Shown here in pieces: positions 49,618 to 59,596 of a DNA stretch of 64,000 nucleotides (positions are counted from its first letter, which is position 1; each line of letters starts with the position of its first letter). The notes under the pieces are model-generated. The model made no database searches, was not told the origin of the DNA, and saw nothing but the letters and a program-made list of their open reading frames with translations. Made by a program: the position numbers and the translations under genes. The DNA lies in the NCBI GenBank assembly GCA_902521795.1, contig CABYSX010000006.1, positions 1 to 64,000 of the forward strand, read 5' to 3'. The stretch is from an uncultured Alphaproteobacteria bacterium. Lineage in GTDB: Bacteria; Pseudomonadota; Alphaproteobacteria; HIMB59.

Positions 49618-50900
49618 TGTTATTTGAAGTTAATTTACCTTCCTTGTCTCCCACAATGGAGGAGGGAAAGATTGTTAAGTGGATAAAAAAAGAAAATGAC
49701 CCAATATTAAGTGGTGAAGTTTTATTTGAAGTAGAAACAGATAAAGCTACCATGGAGTATGAGTCACCAGAAGATGGATATGTTGCTAAAATTATATCGA
49801 AGGAGGGTGAAACAGCTGATGTTAATCAGTTAGTTGCTATAATTTCAGATGATTTATCTTTTACCCAAGAGGATATAAATAATTTTTTAAAAAATAGAGA
49901 TACAAATAATAAAATACAAACTCCAAATATACCAATCCCTGAAAATGATCAAAATTCATTATCTGATAATATTTTAATTACACCACTTGCAAAAAAATTA
50001 GCACTAAAAAATAATTTAGATATTTCTAAAATAAAATCTAAGACAAGAAGAATACACTCTGAAGACCTTGTTGTTACTAAAGAACAAGACAATGACATTT
50101 TAAGATTATTTATATCTCCACTTGCAAAAAAAATATCTACCGAAAAATCAGTGAATTTAGCAAATATCAATGGCTCAGGACCAAATAATAGAATTATTCT
50201 AAGAGATGTAATAGACTCAAATCATTTGGCAGACAATTCAAATATAAATAAATTAAGACAGGCTATAGCAAAAGCAACGCTTCATTCTAAAAATAATATT
50301 CCCCATTTCTATTTAAATACCAAAGTACATATGACTAATCTATTAAAATTTAGAAAAGATCAAAAACTTAAAGGGAATAAGTATTCCCTAAATGCAATCT
50401 TAATGCAGGCTATATCTAAAGCATTCAAAGCATTCCCAGACTCAAATTGCACATACAAAGACAATGGTGAATTTTTTATTAATGATCATCATAATATAGG
50501 CATTGCAGTTGATTCTAAATTTGGTTTAAAAATGCCAGTAATAAAAAAAATTAATGATCTTTCTTTAAAACAAATCAACTCCAATCTTAATGATAAGATA
50601 AATTTAACTAGAGATAACAAACTTTCTCCCTCTGATCTGTCGGATGGTGTAATAAGTATATCTAACTTAGGATCATTTAATATACGAAGCTTTGATGCCA
50701 TTATATTGCCTGGTCAAACATATATACTTGCAGTTGGTCAAATATTTGAGGATGTTTTTGTTGACAAAGGTAAGATAGAAATAGGAAGTTTTATTAATTT
50801 GACATTATCCTGCGATCATAGAGCAGTCGATGGTGTCTTAGCTTCTCAATTTTTCTCAAGTATAGTACAAAATATGGAAATTATATCAGATGACAAATAA
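49617..50900 (+). CDS. pdhC: Pyruvate dehydrogenase E2, dihydrolipoamide acetyltransferase
   Basis: Core of the PDH complex, passing acetyl groups to CoA. The 427 residues have a lipoyl domain (about 1-78, K43 in ETDKATMEYES) and two peripheral-subunit-binding-like domains (121-153 and 166-198) where one is usual. The catalytic domain follows (about 205-427) with DHRAVDGVLASQFF (histidine and aspartate of the active site). The second subunit-binding domain (SGPNNRII) is closer to consensus than the first (SKTRRIHSEDL). Overlaps pdhB and lpdA. Confidence 0.95.
   Translation: MLFEVNLPSLSPTMEEGKIVKWIKKENDPILSGEVLFEVETDKATMEYESPEDGYVAKIISKEGETADVNQLVAIISDDLSFTQEDINNFLKNRDTNNKIQTPNIPIPENDQNSLSDNILITPLAKKLALKNNLDISKIKSKTRRIHSEDLVVTKEQDNDILRLFISPLAKKISTEKSVNLANINGSGPNNRIILRDVIDSNHLADNSNINKLRQAIAKATLHSKNNIPHFYLNTKVHMTNLLKFRKDQKLKGNKYSLNAILMQAISKAFKAFPDSNCTYKDNGEFFINDHHNIGIAVDSKFGLKMPVIKKINDLSLKQINSNLNDKINLTRDNKLSPSDLSDGVISISNLGSFNIRSFDAIILPGQTYILAVGQIFEDVFVDKGKIEIGSFINLTLSCDHRAVDGVLASQFFSSIVQNMEIISDDK
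49977..50210 (+). repeat. Tandem E3-binding (PSBD) repeats inside pdhC
   Basis: Residues 121-153 and 166-198 of PdhC align as two copies of the E3/E1-binding domain: ITPLAKKLALKNNLDISKIK and ISPLAKKISTEKSVNLANIN. At DNA level the copies share CCACTTGC plus seven A's exactly (49983-49997 and 50118-50132). Most of the rest has diverged, so the duplication is not fresh. The first copy lacks the usual GSGPxGRI. Confidence 0.75.
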
Positions 50901-52263
50901 ATATGATTTATCAATCGTTGGTGGTGGCCCTGGTGGATACGTCGCTGCTATAAAAGCTGCTCAACTTGGAATGAAGGTGGCCCTGTTTGAAGAAGATAAA
51001 CTAGGAGGAGTGTGCCTTAATTGGGGATGTATTCCTACAAAATCTCTTCTTCACTCTGCAGAGTTCATGGAAGAGGCTAATCACTTCGGACTAGATAAAA
51101 AAGACCTTACCAAAATAGCCCTAAATAAAGTTGTTGAGATGTCAAGAACCGCATCAGAAAATTTATCTAAGGGTGTTAGTTCATTAATGAAGAAAAATAA
51201 AATAGATATATATAAGCACCGCGCTTATCCAAAAAAAATTGATAATAAATTTTATGTTAAAACATCCTCTGATGAAATCATCTCAAAAAATATGATTATT
51301 GCCACAGGTTGTAAACCTAGAACAATAGGTGATATTAAATTTTCTGACGTAATTTGGAGTTCCAAAGAAGCAATGATACCTAAATTTCTTCCAAAAAAAC
51401 TATGTATAATAGGATCAGGTGCTATTGGTATAGAGTTTGCAAGTATTTATAATGCTTTGGGATCAGATGTTACAGTATTTGAGTCACAAGGTAAAATTCT
51501 TCCTCAATTTGATAATGACATCTCTAATGAAGCAAAAAAAATTTTTGAGAAAAAGAGTATTAGATTTGAATTAAACGCAAAGATTGAGAATATAATCGAA
51601 GAAAAAAAATCTATCTCATTCAAAAATAATAATAAAAATGTGGTTTGTGATGCTTTGATACTCTCTGTAGGTGTATTGCCTAATTTAGACAAAGATTTTA
51701 TAAGCACACTTGATTTGAATTTAACTGATACAGGTTATATTGGAACAAACCATAACTATGAAACCAATGTAAATGGTTTATTTGCAATTGGTGATATTAT
51801 TGGTGCTCCTTGGCTAGCTCATAAGGCTATGCATGATGCCATAAACTGTGTTAGTTATATTTCATCTGGAAAAGATACTCATAAGCCAAAAGAAAATCAT
51901 ATACCTGGCTGTATTTATAGCCTTCCTCAAATAGCCACAGTTGGTTTTACGGAACAACAACTTAAAGACAATAATACACCATACAAAACAGGTAACTTTC
52001 CCTTTTTAGCTAATGGTAAATCTCAAACAATGTCTAATTCATATGGTTTTGTTAAAACACTTTTTAATTCTGAAACAGGAGAGGTTTTGGGTGCGCATCT
52101 TATCGGCCCAGATGTAACAGAAATGATAGCTACATTTGGTCTAGCAATTTCATCTGAGTCAACCGAAGATGAATTCATTAACACGGTATTTGCCCATCCC
52201 ACCTTATCTGAGTCTATTCATGAAAGTGTCCTGTCTGCATTTGAAAAACCCCTTCATTTTTAA
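50890..52263 (+). CDS. lpdA: Dihydrolipoyl dehydrogenase (E3)
   Basis: Reoxidises dihydrolipoamide in PDH and probably 2-oxoglutarate dehydrogenase. The 457 residues show the FAD dinucleotide fold [10 protein letters not shown], redox cysteines C42 and C47 in [14 protein letters not shown], the NAD-binding [34 protein letters not shown], and the C-terminal catalytic pair in [11 protein letters not shown]. It overlaps pdhC by 11 bp and completes the PDH operon. Confidence 0.96.
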   Translation: MTNKYDLSIVGGGPGGYVAAIKAAQLGMKVALFEEDKLGGVCLNWGCIPTKSLLHSAEFMEEANHFGLDKKDLTKIALNKVVEMSRTASENLSKGVSSLMKKNKIDIYKHRAYPKKIDNKFYVKTSSDEIISKNMIIATGCKPRTIGDIKFSDVIWSSKEAMIPKFLPKKLCIIGSGAIGIEFASIYNALGSDVTVFESQGKILPQFDNDISNEAKKIFEKKSIRFELNAKIENIIEEKKSISFKNNNKNVVCDALILSVGVLPNLDKDFISTLDLNLTDTGYIGTNHNYETNVNGLFAIGDIIGAPWLAHKAMHDAINCVSYISSGKDTHKPKENHIPGCIYSLPQIATVGFTEQQLKDNNTPYKTGNFPFLANGKSQTMSNSYGFVKTLFNSETGEVLGAHLIGPDVTEMIATFGLAISSESTEDEFINTVFAHPTLSESIHESVLSAFEKPLHF

Positions 52264-52265
52264 TC

Positions 52266-53174
52266 ATGATTAGACATCCAGAAAAAATCAAAAAATTTAA
52301 TCTAACCACACTTAAGAAACCAAATTGGCTTAAAGTTAAAGCCCCAACTTCAAAAAAATATTTTGAAACACTAGATATAGTTAATTCCCATAATTTGGTT
52401 ACCGTATGTCAAGAAGCTGCATGTCCAAATATAGGAGAATGCTGGGAAAAAAAGCACGCAACATTTATGATACTAGGAGATACCTGTACTAGAGCTTGTG
52501 CATTTTGTAATGTTAAAACAGGTAAACCCTCTGAACCACCTGACCCCATGGAGCCATTAAATGTTGCCAAATCTGTTTTGAAATTAGGACTAAAACATGT
52601 AGTAGTTACGAGTGTTGATAGAGATGACTTACCAGACGGTGGAGCTCAACATTTTATTGATACAATTAGATACATAAGAGATCTTTCAAACACTACTACT
52701 ATAGAAATACTTACTCCAGATTTTTTAAGAAAAAATAGAAACTACATTGATATAGCTAAAGTGAAACCTGATGTTTTTAATCATAATTTAGAAACTGTTC
52801 CTAGAATTTATAAACAAATCAGACCTGGGTCTAATTACTTAGAGAGTTTAAGATTATTAAGAGAGGTTAAAGAATTTGATAAAACCATTTTTACTAAGTC
52901 AGGTATTATGATTGGATTGGGAGAGGATTACTCAGAAATAATTGAGGTGTTAAAGGATATGAAAAATTCTAATATAGATTTTGTTACCATTGGACAGTAT
53001 CTTCAACCATCTATCCATCATGAAAAAGTACACAAGTTTTATTCTCCAGATGAATTCAAAAATCTTTATAATTACTGTTTAGATATCGGTTTTAAAATGA
53101 TTTCATCTTCACCAATGACAAGATCGAGTTATCATGCGGATGAAGATTTTGAAAAACTCAAAAAAGCTGTTTAA
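52266..53174 (+). CDS. lipA: Lipoyl synthase
   Basis: Radical-SAM enzyme that inserts two sulfurs into octanoyl-lysine of the lipoyl domains made just upstream. The 302 residues have the auxiliary cluster cysteines C48, C53, C59 and the radical-SAM cluster C74, C78, C81 (CTRACAFC). [19 protein letters not shown] follows, and the third auxiliary ligand serine is in MTRSSYHAD. The gene placement pdhABC-lpdA-lipA is typical. Its stop shares a TTAA with the convergent ispDF stop. The coq10-like gene usually next is missing. Confidence 0.96.
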   Translation: MIRHPEKIKKFNLTTLKKPNWLKVKAPTSKKYFETLDIVNSHNLVTVCQEAACPNIGECWEKKHATFMILGDTCTRACAFCNVKTGKPSEPPDPMEPLNVAKSVLKLGLKHVVVTSVDRDDLPDGGAQHFIDTIRYIRDLSNTTTIEILTPDFLRKNRNYIDIAKVKPDVFNHNLETVPRIYKQIRPGSNYLESLRLLREVKEFDKTIFTKSGIMIGLGEDYSEIIEVLKDMKNSNIDFVTIGQYLQPSIHHEKVHKFYSPDEFKNLYNYCLDIGFKMISSSPMTRSSYHADEDFEKLKKAV

Positions 53175-54307
53175 TTTACTTTAAGAGATACATTTGACCA
53201 ACAAGCAATAAAATCTCCATTACCAATAAGTCCAGATTTTTCATTTGTAGTAGCTTTAATAGTAATATTTATTTTATTTGTTTTAAGTAATTTTGACAAA
53301 CTACTTATGATTATCTCAAAATGAGGATTAATTTTAGGTTCCTCAGAAACTATCATTATATCAATATTATTAATTAGCATTTTCCTGAAAGTCATTTTTT
53401 TTAAAGCATAATTCAAAAAATCTATTGAATTTCTATTCAAATTTCTTTTGGTATTTGGAAAATAAGTACCTATATCTCGTTGAGACAGCGCACCAAGTAT
53501 TGAATCTGTTATTGCATGGAGTACCACATCTCCATCAGAGTGAGAAATGACTTTAATTTTTGATTTTATTTTAACTCCTCCAAGTTTGATGAAGTTATTT
53601 TTTATAGTTTTTTTTGTTTTATGAATATCATAACCAATTCCAACTAAAAAATTATTTCTTATTAATTTATTTAATGAATTTAATTCGTCTTTATAAGTTA
53701 TTTTTAAATTTATTTCATTTTGTAATAAATATTTTATTTTGTACTTATTTTTTTCATTTCTAAAGAGTTGACTATCATCTGTTAATTCATTTTTATTTAT
53801 TTTGTGTAAATAAATAATTTTATTTTTAACAAAACCTTGAGGGGTTTTTATAAGTTTAAGTTTTTCTCTATCAAGGTTTTTGTGATTTACTACTACTGTG
53901 TCAGAACATTTACTAAATGGGACTACACAGTCATATTGTTTTTCAATTAGATTTTTAATTATATTATTAATAATTTTTTGAGAATTTAAAGGTCTAGCTG
54001 CATCATGTATTAAAACATATTTAGATTTAAATTTAGATTTGTTTAAGGCATTTTTAACACTTTCTGATCTAGTTTTTCCTCCTTTTATTATTTCTAAATC
54101 ATCAAAATTACTAATATTAGCCTTATTTATAGTATTAATGACTACTGTTATCTTTTTAAATTTAAGTTCTTTAAGAAAATCAATATTATGAATAAGTAAA
54201 TTTTTGTTTTTAAATTTAGCTAAAAGCTTATTAGTATTGGATGAGAACCGCAAACTATCACCACCAGCTAGAAGGATGAAATGTATTTTAGATTTAATTA
54301 ATGTCAA
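53171..54307 (-). CDS. ispDF: Bifunctional MEP cytidylyltransferase / MECDP synthase
   Basis: Two steps of the MEP isoprenoid pathway in one chain, as in many alphaproteobacteria. IspD part (about 1-215): [12 protein letters not shown] with a reduced glycine-rich loop, [29 protein letters not shown]. IspF part (about 218-378): [51 protein letters not shown], and [18 protein letters not shown] near the end. The only reasonable start is TTG at 54307, inside ntrY's first codons. It is the sole minus-strand gene here, convergent with lipA and divergent from ntrY. Confidence 0.93.
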   Translation of the reverse strand: MTLIKSKIHFILLAGGDSLRFSSNTNKLLAKFKNKNLLIHNIDFLKELKFKKITVVINTINKANISNFDDLEIIKGGKTRSESVKNALNKSKFKSKYVLIHDAARPLNSQKIINNIIKNLIEKQYDCVVPFSKCSDTVVVNHKNLDREKLKLIKTPQGFVKNKIIYLHKINKNELTDDSQLFRNEKNKYKIKYLLQNEINLKITYKDELNSLNKLIRNNFLVGIGYDIHKTKKTIKNNFIKLGGVKIKSKIKVISHSDGDVVLHAITDSILGALSQRDIGTYFPNTKRNLNRNSIDFLNYALKKMTFRKMLINNIDIMIVSEEPKINPHFEIIISSLSKLLKTNKINITIKATTNEKSGLIGNGDFIACWSNVSLKVN

Positions 54308-56337
54308 ATTATTTTAATAAATTTTCTGCGTTTATATTAATAACTATTTTTATAACTCTTTTTGCTCTAACTGTATATTCACTTATTTCCTCAAATGAGA
54401 TTGTTCGTAACGCTGAATTAATTCAATATATTCTAATTGCAGATTTTGTATTTCTCTTAATACTTCTTTTGTATCTATCTTTATTTTTAATAAATTATTT
54501 AAAATATAAAAATAGAGAGGTAGTAGGTCTTAGACTTTTTAATAAATTCTTTCTTTTTTTTGGACTTTTTTCAGTTATTCCAAGTGGAATAATATTAATG
54601 GCATCAGCAATTTTCTTTAATATCGAAGTAAGTACTTGGTTGGGTCCTGCGTTTAAATCGACAGTAAATAATTCTTATCAATTGGCTCAAAAATATATTG
54701 ATCAAACAGAAAAAGATCTAATTACAGACTCAAAATTTATTAGAAATTATGTATTAGCTGAGAGACTAATAGACAGAGATATAATACAAAGATTTAATAT
54801 TACCACTGTTTACAATTACAATAATGGCAATCAATTTATAGAACATATTTCTGATGAAAAAATATTTCTGTCTGATGACAATTTGAGAGATGCTAACACT
54901 AATGGTGAAACTGATATCACAATTTTTTTTTCAAATGATCAACTTTTTTCTAAAGTTAATTTAAATGACTCAAACTATTTATTATTACTTAAGAACATTG
55001 ATTTAGAAACATTAAATTACTATCAAAACATTGTACAGTCTTATGAAGCTATCAATTCATTTGATAATAATAAAAGAGATATCCAAATTACATTTTTTAC
55101 TATCTATATAGTTCTTTCAACAAGTTTGATATTTATATTTATAATTATTGGTACAAATTTTAGCTTCAGATTAGCTAAACCAATAAGAGACTTGAATAAT
55201 TCTATTATAGATCTACGCAAAGGAAAATATCAGCAATCTAATTTTGAAAAATTAGACAATAAAGATGATATTTCTGTTTTAATTAACTCATTTCATGAAA
55301 TGAGTAAAACTATAATAAGCCAAAAAAATAATTTAGAGGAAGTTAACTCTACTATTAATGACCAATTAAGTTTTATTAATAATATTATAAAAAATTCACC
55401 ATATGGTATATTTGTTTTAAATGATAAATCTATGATTTTTGAAAATTCTGCATCTTTGATATTTAGATCAGAAAAACATTCCTCATTTCAAAATTTTATT
55501 AATTTATTATCAAAACATTTCAAAAATCAAAATTTTTATAGAAAATCATATGAAATAAACTTAGAGGTAAAATTAGAAAATATTCAGAGATATTTCTTTG
55601 TTAAATCTATATTTATCAATAATAATTCTTTATTTGATCAGATAATTATTTTTAATGATTATACTGATTTAATATTTGCAGAAAAAAATAATGCAATTGC
55701 TGATTTAGCTAGAAAAATTTCCCATGAAATTAAAAATCCTTTAACACCTATGCTCTTATCTACTGAATTTATTGAAAGTCAACTTAAAGATGAAGAATTA
55801 ATTAATTCAATTACTTCCATTAAAAGACAAATTTTTTTAATTCAAAATTTAGTTAATGAATTTTCTACATATGCTAGATTGCCTAAGGCAAATATTACTA
55901 AATTAAATTTATCTGAGATTTGTTTAGTCTATATAGATGAGTATAAAAGAAATTATGATCAAATAATTATTAATCATAATATCGAAGATAATTTATATGT
56001 TAACTTTGACCACTCATACTTAGATATTATTTTTAATAATCTTTTTAAAAACTCTATTGAAGCACTAAATTCAACAAATAATCCTTCAATTGATATATCA
56101 CTGAAATTTATTAATAATAATTTAATTTTAACTTTTTTTGATAATGGTCCAGGTTATGAAGGTAATATTGACGACTTAAAAAAACCATATTTTTCAACAA
56201 AAAAATCTACAGGTTTGGGCTTATCTTTAATAGATAAAATAATTACTGACAACTCTCATAAGATGAATATAACAACCAACAGTTATTCCGGATTTAAAAT
56301 TGAAATAGTTTTTAATGACAAAAATATTAGTAATTGA
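54301..56337 (+). CDS. ntrY: Sensor histidine kinase NtrY
   Basis: Membrane kinase of the NtrY/NtrX pair (nitrogen and redox responses in other alphaproteobacteria). The 678 residues have three N-terminal membrane helices (about 10-30, 42-66, 84-106), a periplasmic stretch to about 264, and a fourth helix (265-287). HAMP (about 288-340) and PAS (about 360-460) follow. The dimerisation domain has H475 in ISHEIKNPLTPM, then the ATPase domain with NNLFKNSIEAL, DNGPGY and TGLGLSLIDKI. The kinase looks active. Overlaps ntrX by 23 bp. Confidence 0.93.
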   Translation: MSNYFNKFSAFILITIFITLFALTVYSLISSNEIVRNAELIQYILIADFVFLLILLLYLSLFLINYLKYKNREVVGLRLFNKFFLFFGLFSVIPSGIILMASAIFFNIEVSTWLGPAFKSTVNNSYQLAQKYIDQTEKDLITDSKFIRNYVLAERLIDRDIIQRFNITTVYNYNNGNQFIEHISDEKIFLSDDNLRDANTNGETDITIFFSNDQLFSKVNLNDSNYLLLLKNIDLETLNYYQNIVQSYEAINSFDNNKRDIQITFFTIYIVLSTSLIFIFIIIGTNFSFRLAKPIRDLNNSIIDLRKGKYQQSNFEKLDNKDDISVLINSFHEMSKTIISQKNNLEEVNSTINDQLSFINNIIKNSPYGIFVLNDKSMIFENSASLIFRSEKHSSFQNFINLLSKHFKNQNFYRKSYEINLEVKLENIQRYFFVKSIFINNNSLFDQIIIFNDYTDLIFAEKNNAIADLARKISHEIKNPLTPMLLSTEFIESQLKDEELINSITSIKRQIFLIQNLVNEFSTYARLPKANITKLNLSEICLVYIDEYKRNYDQIIINHNIEDNLYVNFDHSYLDIIFNNLFKNSIEALNSTNNPSIDISLKFINNNLILTFFDNGPGYEGNIDDLKKPYFSTKKSTGLGLSLIDKIITDNSHKMNITTNSYSGFKIEIVFNDKNISN

Positions 56338-57562
56338 TGATGAATTAGAAATTTGTAAACAAATTTCTCTTATACTATCAAAACAAGGCTATGAAGTCAC
56401 TTATGCTAACTCTCATAAAGAATTTTTAGAGATAGAACAAAGAAATTTTAGCTATGATGTAGTATTAGTTGATTTATGGCTTAAAAATAGCACTAAACAG
56501 GGAATAGACATCATTGAATATCTAAAACTAAAATATGAAAACTTAGTAATAGTTTCATTTAGTGGCCATGCAAATATAGATAATGCTATTGAATCTGTTA
56601 AAGCAGGTTCAAATGACTTTATCGAAAAACCTTTTGAAACAAAAAAACTTATTCATATTATTCAAAAAAATCTTCTTGAATTAAAACAACGTGTTACAAT
56701 TAATAATTATAGAAATAAAATTTCTTTCCATTCTAAAATTGATACTATTGGTTATGGCCAATACATTGATAATGTTTTAAAAAATCTTACTAAGATAAAA
56801 AATAATTCTTCAATATTAATTATTGGACCAAACGGCATTGGTAAAAATTTTCTAGCTAATACTATTCACATGAATTTATCATCAAATAATCCTGATACAT
56901 TTATAAACTTAAATGAAAATCTTATGAATGAGACAGATTTATTAAAATTAAGTTCGTTACATAATTATTTTACTATCTACTTAAACGATTATGAAAATTT
57001 TAATCAAATTGAATTATTAAATTATTTAAATTTAGTTAAAATTAGAAAAATAAATGCTTCAATAATTTTTGATAGTAAAAAAATAGATATGAAAGATCCT
57101 TTTGTTAATAATATTGATTACAAATTTTTATTGAAACCTCTAACAGCTAGAAAGGATGAAGTTTTTCCTCTTTTTAAGCATTATCTCAATATTTTTGCTT
57201 TAAAAAAGTTTGAAAAACAAATAGATATCGATAATGAAGTACAAAATTTACTTTTAAATCACAGTTGGCCTGGAAATATATTTGAGATAATGAATCTATC
57301 TGAAAATGTCACAGGATTATTGAATGATAATAGTTTAGTGGTAACTAGAGATTTAATCCATAGTTTAATGAAAAACTCTACAGATAATGCTGATCTTTAT
57401 GATCTAAATTTCAAAGAGGCTAGGGAAAAATTTGAAAAAGAATACTTAATTCAAAAATTAAAACTAAATAATTTTAATATGACATTAACAGCAAAAATGC
57501 TTAAATTGGACAGAGTTTCATTATATCGCAAGGTAAAATCACTTAATATAAAAATAGACTAA
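56315..57562 (+). CDS. ntrX: Response regulator NtrX with degenerate AAA+ domain
   Basis: Partner of NtrY. The 415 residues have a receiver (1-120; acidic D8/D9, phosphoacceptor D53, K105), a middle AAA+ domain and a C-terminal Fis-type helix-turn-helix (about 380-412, LTAKMLKLDRVSLYRKVKSL). The AAA+ part is decayed. A Walker A remnant remains (GPNGIGKN, 171-178), but the Walker B place reads YLNDYENF, the GAFTGA sigma54 loop is deleted, and the sensor and finger arginines are absent (WPGNIFEI for WPGNVREL). It probably binds DNA without acting as a sigma54 activator. Confidence 0.88.
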   Translation: MTKILVIDDELEICKQISLILSKQGYEVTYANSHKEFLEIEQRNFSYDVVLVDLWLKNSTKQGIDIIEYLKLKYENLVIVSFSGHANIDNAIESVKAGSNDFIEKPFETKKLIHIIQKNLLELKQRVTINNYRNKISFHSKIDTIGYGQYIDNVLKNLTKIKNNSSILIIGPNGIGKNFLANTIHMNLSSNNPDTFINLNENLMNETDLLKLSSLHNYFTIYLNDYENFNQIELLNYLNLVKIRKINASIIFDSKKIDMKDPFVNNIDYKFLLKPLTARKDEVFPLFKHYLNIFALKKFEKQIDIDNEVQNLLLNHSWPGNIFEIMNLSENVTGLLNDNSLVVTRDLIHSLMKNSTDNADLYDLNFKEAREKFEKEYLIQKLKLNNFNMTLTAKMLKLDRVSLYRKVKSLNIKID

Positions 57563-58890
57563 TGAATATACTAATATTGGGATCAGGAATAGTAGGTGCT
57601 AATCTTGCAAAAAAATTATCAGAACAGGGGAAAAATGTATTCCTTTTAGATGATGATGCTAATGAATTAAAAAATTTGTCTGAAAGATTTGATATTAAAA
57701 CTATTTATGATGACCCATTAAACCCATCCTTTTATAAAAACTTTGATACTAAAATTGATTATTTTATTGCTGTAACTCGAAGTGATGAAAAAAATATTAT
57801 TACAAGTAAATTTGCTAAGGAATTTCTAGAAGTAGATAAATCAATTGCGAGAGTTAGAAACCAAAATTTAATTTTAGATGAAAATAAATCATTATTAATA
57901 GAGTCTAATAGTTTTCTTGATCATATTATTTCTCCCGAGTGGGAGGTTTCAAATAATATTTTTGAAAAAATTCATTTGCCAGGAGCTTTTTTCAGTGAAT
58001 CTCTAATAACTCAAGATTATTTATTGATTGGTATGCAATCTTCTGATTTGTTTAAAAATCATACCTTTGAAGAAATTAAAGTTTTTTTTAAAACTAATAA
58101 TTTGTGTTATTTAGGTCATAGCAAAGAAGAGAAAATAAACTTTGAATTTAAAAATATATCAATATCAGATCAACTATATTTACTTATTAAGAAGAAACAC
58201 TTAAATAAATTAATAAAGTTTTTTGGTTTTAAAGATTATGTTTTAGATGTTTTAATAGTAGGTGGTGGTAATATAGGTCAAAATTTATCAACTCTAATTG
58301 AACAAGACGATCAAGAAATTAACTTAAAAATTTTGGAATTAAATAGAGAAAGATGTAATTTTTTATCAGGTCTTCTCAAGAATACTACTATCTTTCATGG
58401 TGACGCTCTAGATCAAACGCTTTATGATGAGATAAAATTAAATAATTCTGATTTAGTTATAACTGTTACAGATAATGATCAGATAAATACAATATTATCT
58501 ATTATAGCTAAAAAAAGGGGCTCTAAATCTGTCATTTCTGTGATTAATAACGAGTCTTATTCTTCTTTTGCAAATGATTTAGGCATTGATGTAATCATTA
58601 ATCCTAGGGAACTAACAACATCTCGTATAATAGAGAAAATATCAAAAGGATCTCTTTTATCTTATCACTCAATTTTAAAAGATGAATATTTGATATATGA
58701 AATTAAATACAAAAATGAGATATATGAAAATATAAAAAAATCAAAAGTAATTAAGCACGTTTGTACTTTAACAAATGAAACTTTGGAATTAAAAAATGAT
58801 AACAATATACCTTTAAACAATGATATTTTAATCTTAAGTGTCTCACAAAAAGACTCTCATGTTTTAGAAAAAATAATAAATGATTATTAA
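57562..58890 (+). CDS. trkA: Trk potassium uptake regulatory protein TrkA
   Basis: Cytoplasmic NAD-binding gating subunit of Trk/Ktr potassium channels. The 442 residues have two RCK halves: the first Rossmann motif is LILGSGIVGANLAKKL (about 4-19), the second VLIVGGGNIGQNLSTLI (about 231-247). Each is followed by a C-terminal ligand-binding subdomain. The order ntrY-ntrX-trkA is typical. The membrane subunit (TrkH) is not in this window. Overlaps ntrX (TAATG) and the next gene by 11 bp. The hfq and hflX genes usually following are not here. Confidence 0.92.
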   Translation: MNILILGSGIVGANLAKKLSEQGKNVFLLDDDANELKNLSERFDIKTIYDDPLNPSFYKNFDTKIDYFIAVTRSDEKNIITSKFAKEFLEVDKSIARVRNQNLILDENKSLLIESNSFLDHIISPEWEVSNNIFEKIHLPGAFFSESLITQDYLLIGMQSSDLFKNHTFEEIKVFFKTNNLCYLGHSKEEKINFEFKNISISDQLYLLIKKKHLNKLIKFFGFKDYVLDVLIVGGGNIGQNLSTLIEQDDQEINLKILELNRERCNFLSGLLKNTTIFHGDALDQTLYDEIKLNNSDLVITVTDNDQINTILSIIAKKRGSKSVISVINNESYSSFANDLGIDVIINPRELTTSRIIEKISKGSLLSYHSILKDEYLIYEIKYKNEIYENIKKSKVIKHVCTLTNETLELKNDNNIPLNNDILILSVSQKDSHVLEKIINDY

Positions 58891-59596
58891 AGATAACTTT
58901 TTTTTAGATACACATATATATCTAAAAAAAATAGCTAATGAAATAATTATTCCAAAAATTGGAAAATTAAGTGAAAATGAAGTATCTACTAAAAGTGATA
59001 ACTCTAAGGTCACTAGTTATGATGTAATTATAGAGAACGAATTAATTGGATATTTCAGAAATAAAGGATTTTCTAATATTATATCTGAAGAGGGAAATTC
59101 TGAATTAATTAAAAATAATGAATATTTGACCGTCGATCCTATTGATGGAACTAGAAATTTTATAAATGGTATAAATAAAGTTGCAATAATGCTGTCATTT
59201 ATAAAGAATACTAATTGTGAATTTGCAATAATTTACGATCCGATAGCTGATATTTTTTATCATACCTATAATAAATCAATTTATAAAAACCATAAGCAAA
59301 TAAAACCCCAAAATTTCAGTAAGCAGATTGGTTTCCTTGGTGATCACGCAAAAATTTATTTTAAGGATATTATAAAATCTTACACGGAAAAAATTAGATC
59401 AAGATCTATAGGTTACGACGTAATTGAAGCAATAGAGGGTGAAAGATCCTTCTTAACGGTTTATGGATCTAAAATATGGGACTTATTCCCAGCTATGAGT
59501 TTTTTAAAACTATTAAATTTTGACACTAACTTACCAGATATGGAATTTAATTATTCTAAGTTAGAAAAAAAAATTATTTTTTATGCCAACTTATAG
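58880..59596 (+). CDS. Inositol monophosphatase family phosphatase
   Basis: A 238-residue Mg-dependent sugar/nucleotide phosphatase. It shows the family's SEE (E70, E71), motif A VDPIDGTRNFINGI (D86, D89) and motif B WDLFPAMSFLK near residue 210. It is about 25-30 residues shorter than SuhB. Substrates in the family include inositol phosphate, histidinol phosphate (HisN) and PAP (CysQ); the sequence alone does not decide. The overlaps with trkA and the following dehydrogenase suggest co-transcription but no obvious pathway. Confidence 0.85.
   Translation: MIIKDNFFLDTHIYLKKIANEIIIPKIGKLSENEVSTKSDNSKVTSYDVIIENELIGYFRNKGFSNIISEEGNSELIKNNEYLTVDPIDGTRNFINGINKVAIMLSFIKNTNCEFAIIYDPIADIFYHTYNKSIYKNHKQIKPQNFSKQIGFLGDHAKIYFKDIIKSYTEKIRSRSIGYDVIEAIEGERSFLTVYGSKIWDLFPAMSFLKLLNFDTNLPDMEFNYSKLEKKIIFYANL

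Noticed and set aside
54282..54307. TTGACA followed after 16 bp by TACATT on the minus strand, resembling a sigma70 promoter.
   Set aside because: TTGACA is the ispDF start codon plus its second codon; transcription from here would begin inside the IspD catalytic loop. Most likely coincidence.
56315..57562. ntrX as a pseudogene.
   Set aside because: The frame is intact over 415 codons, with complete receiver and DNA-binding domains and tight overlaps to its neighbours; the ATPase motifs changed without frameshift, which suggests altered function and not decay of the gene.
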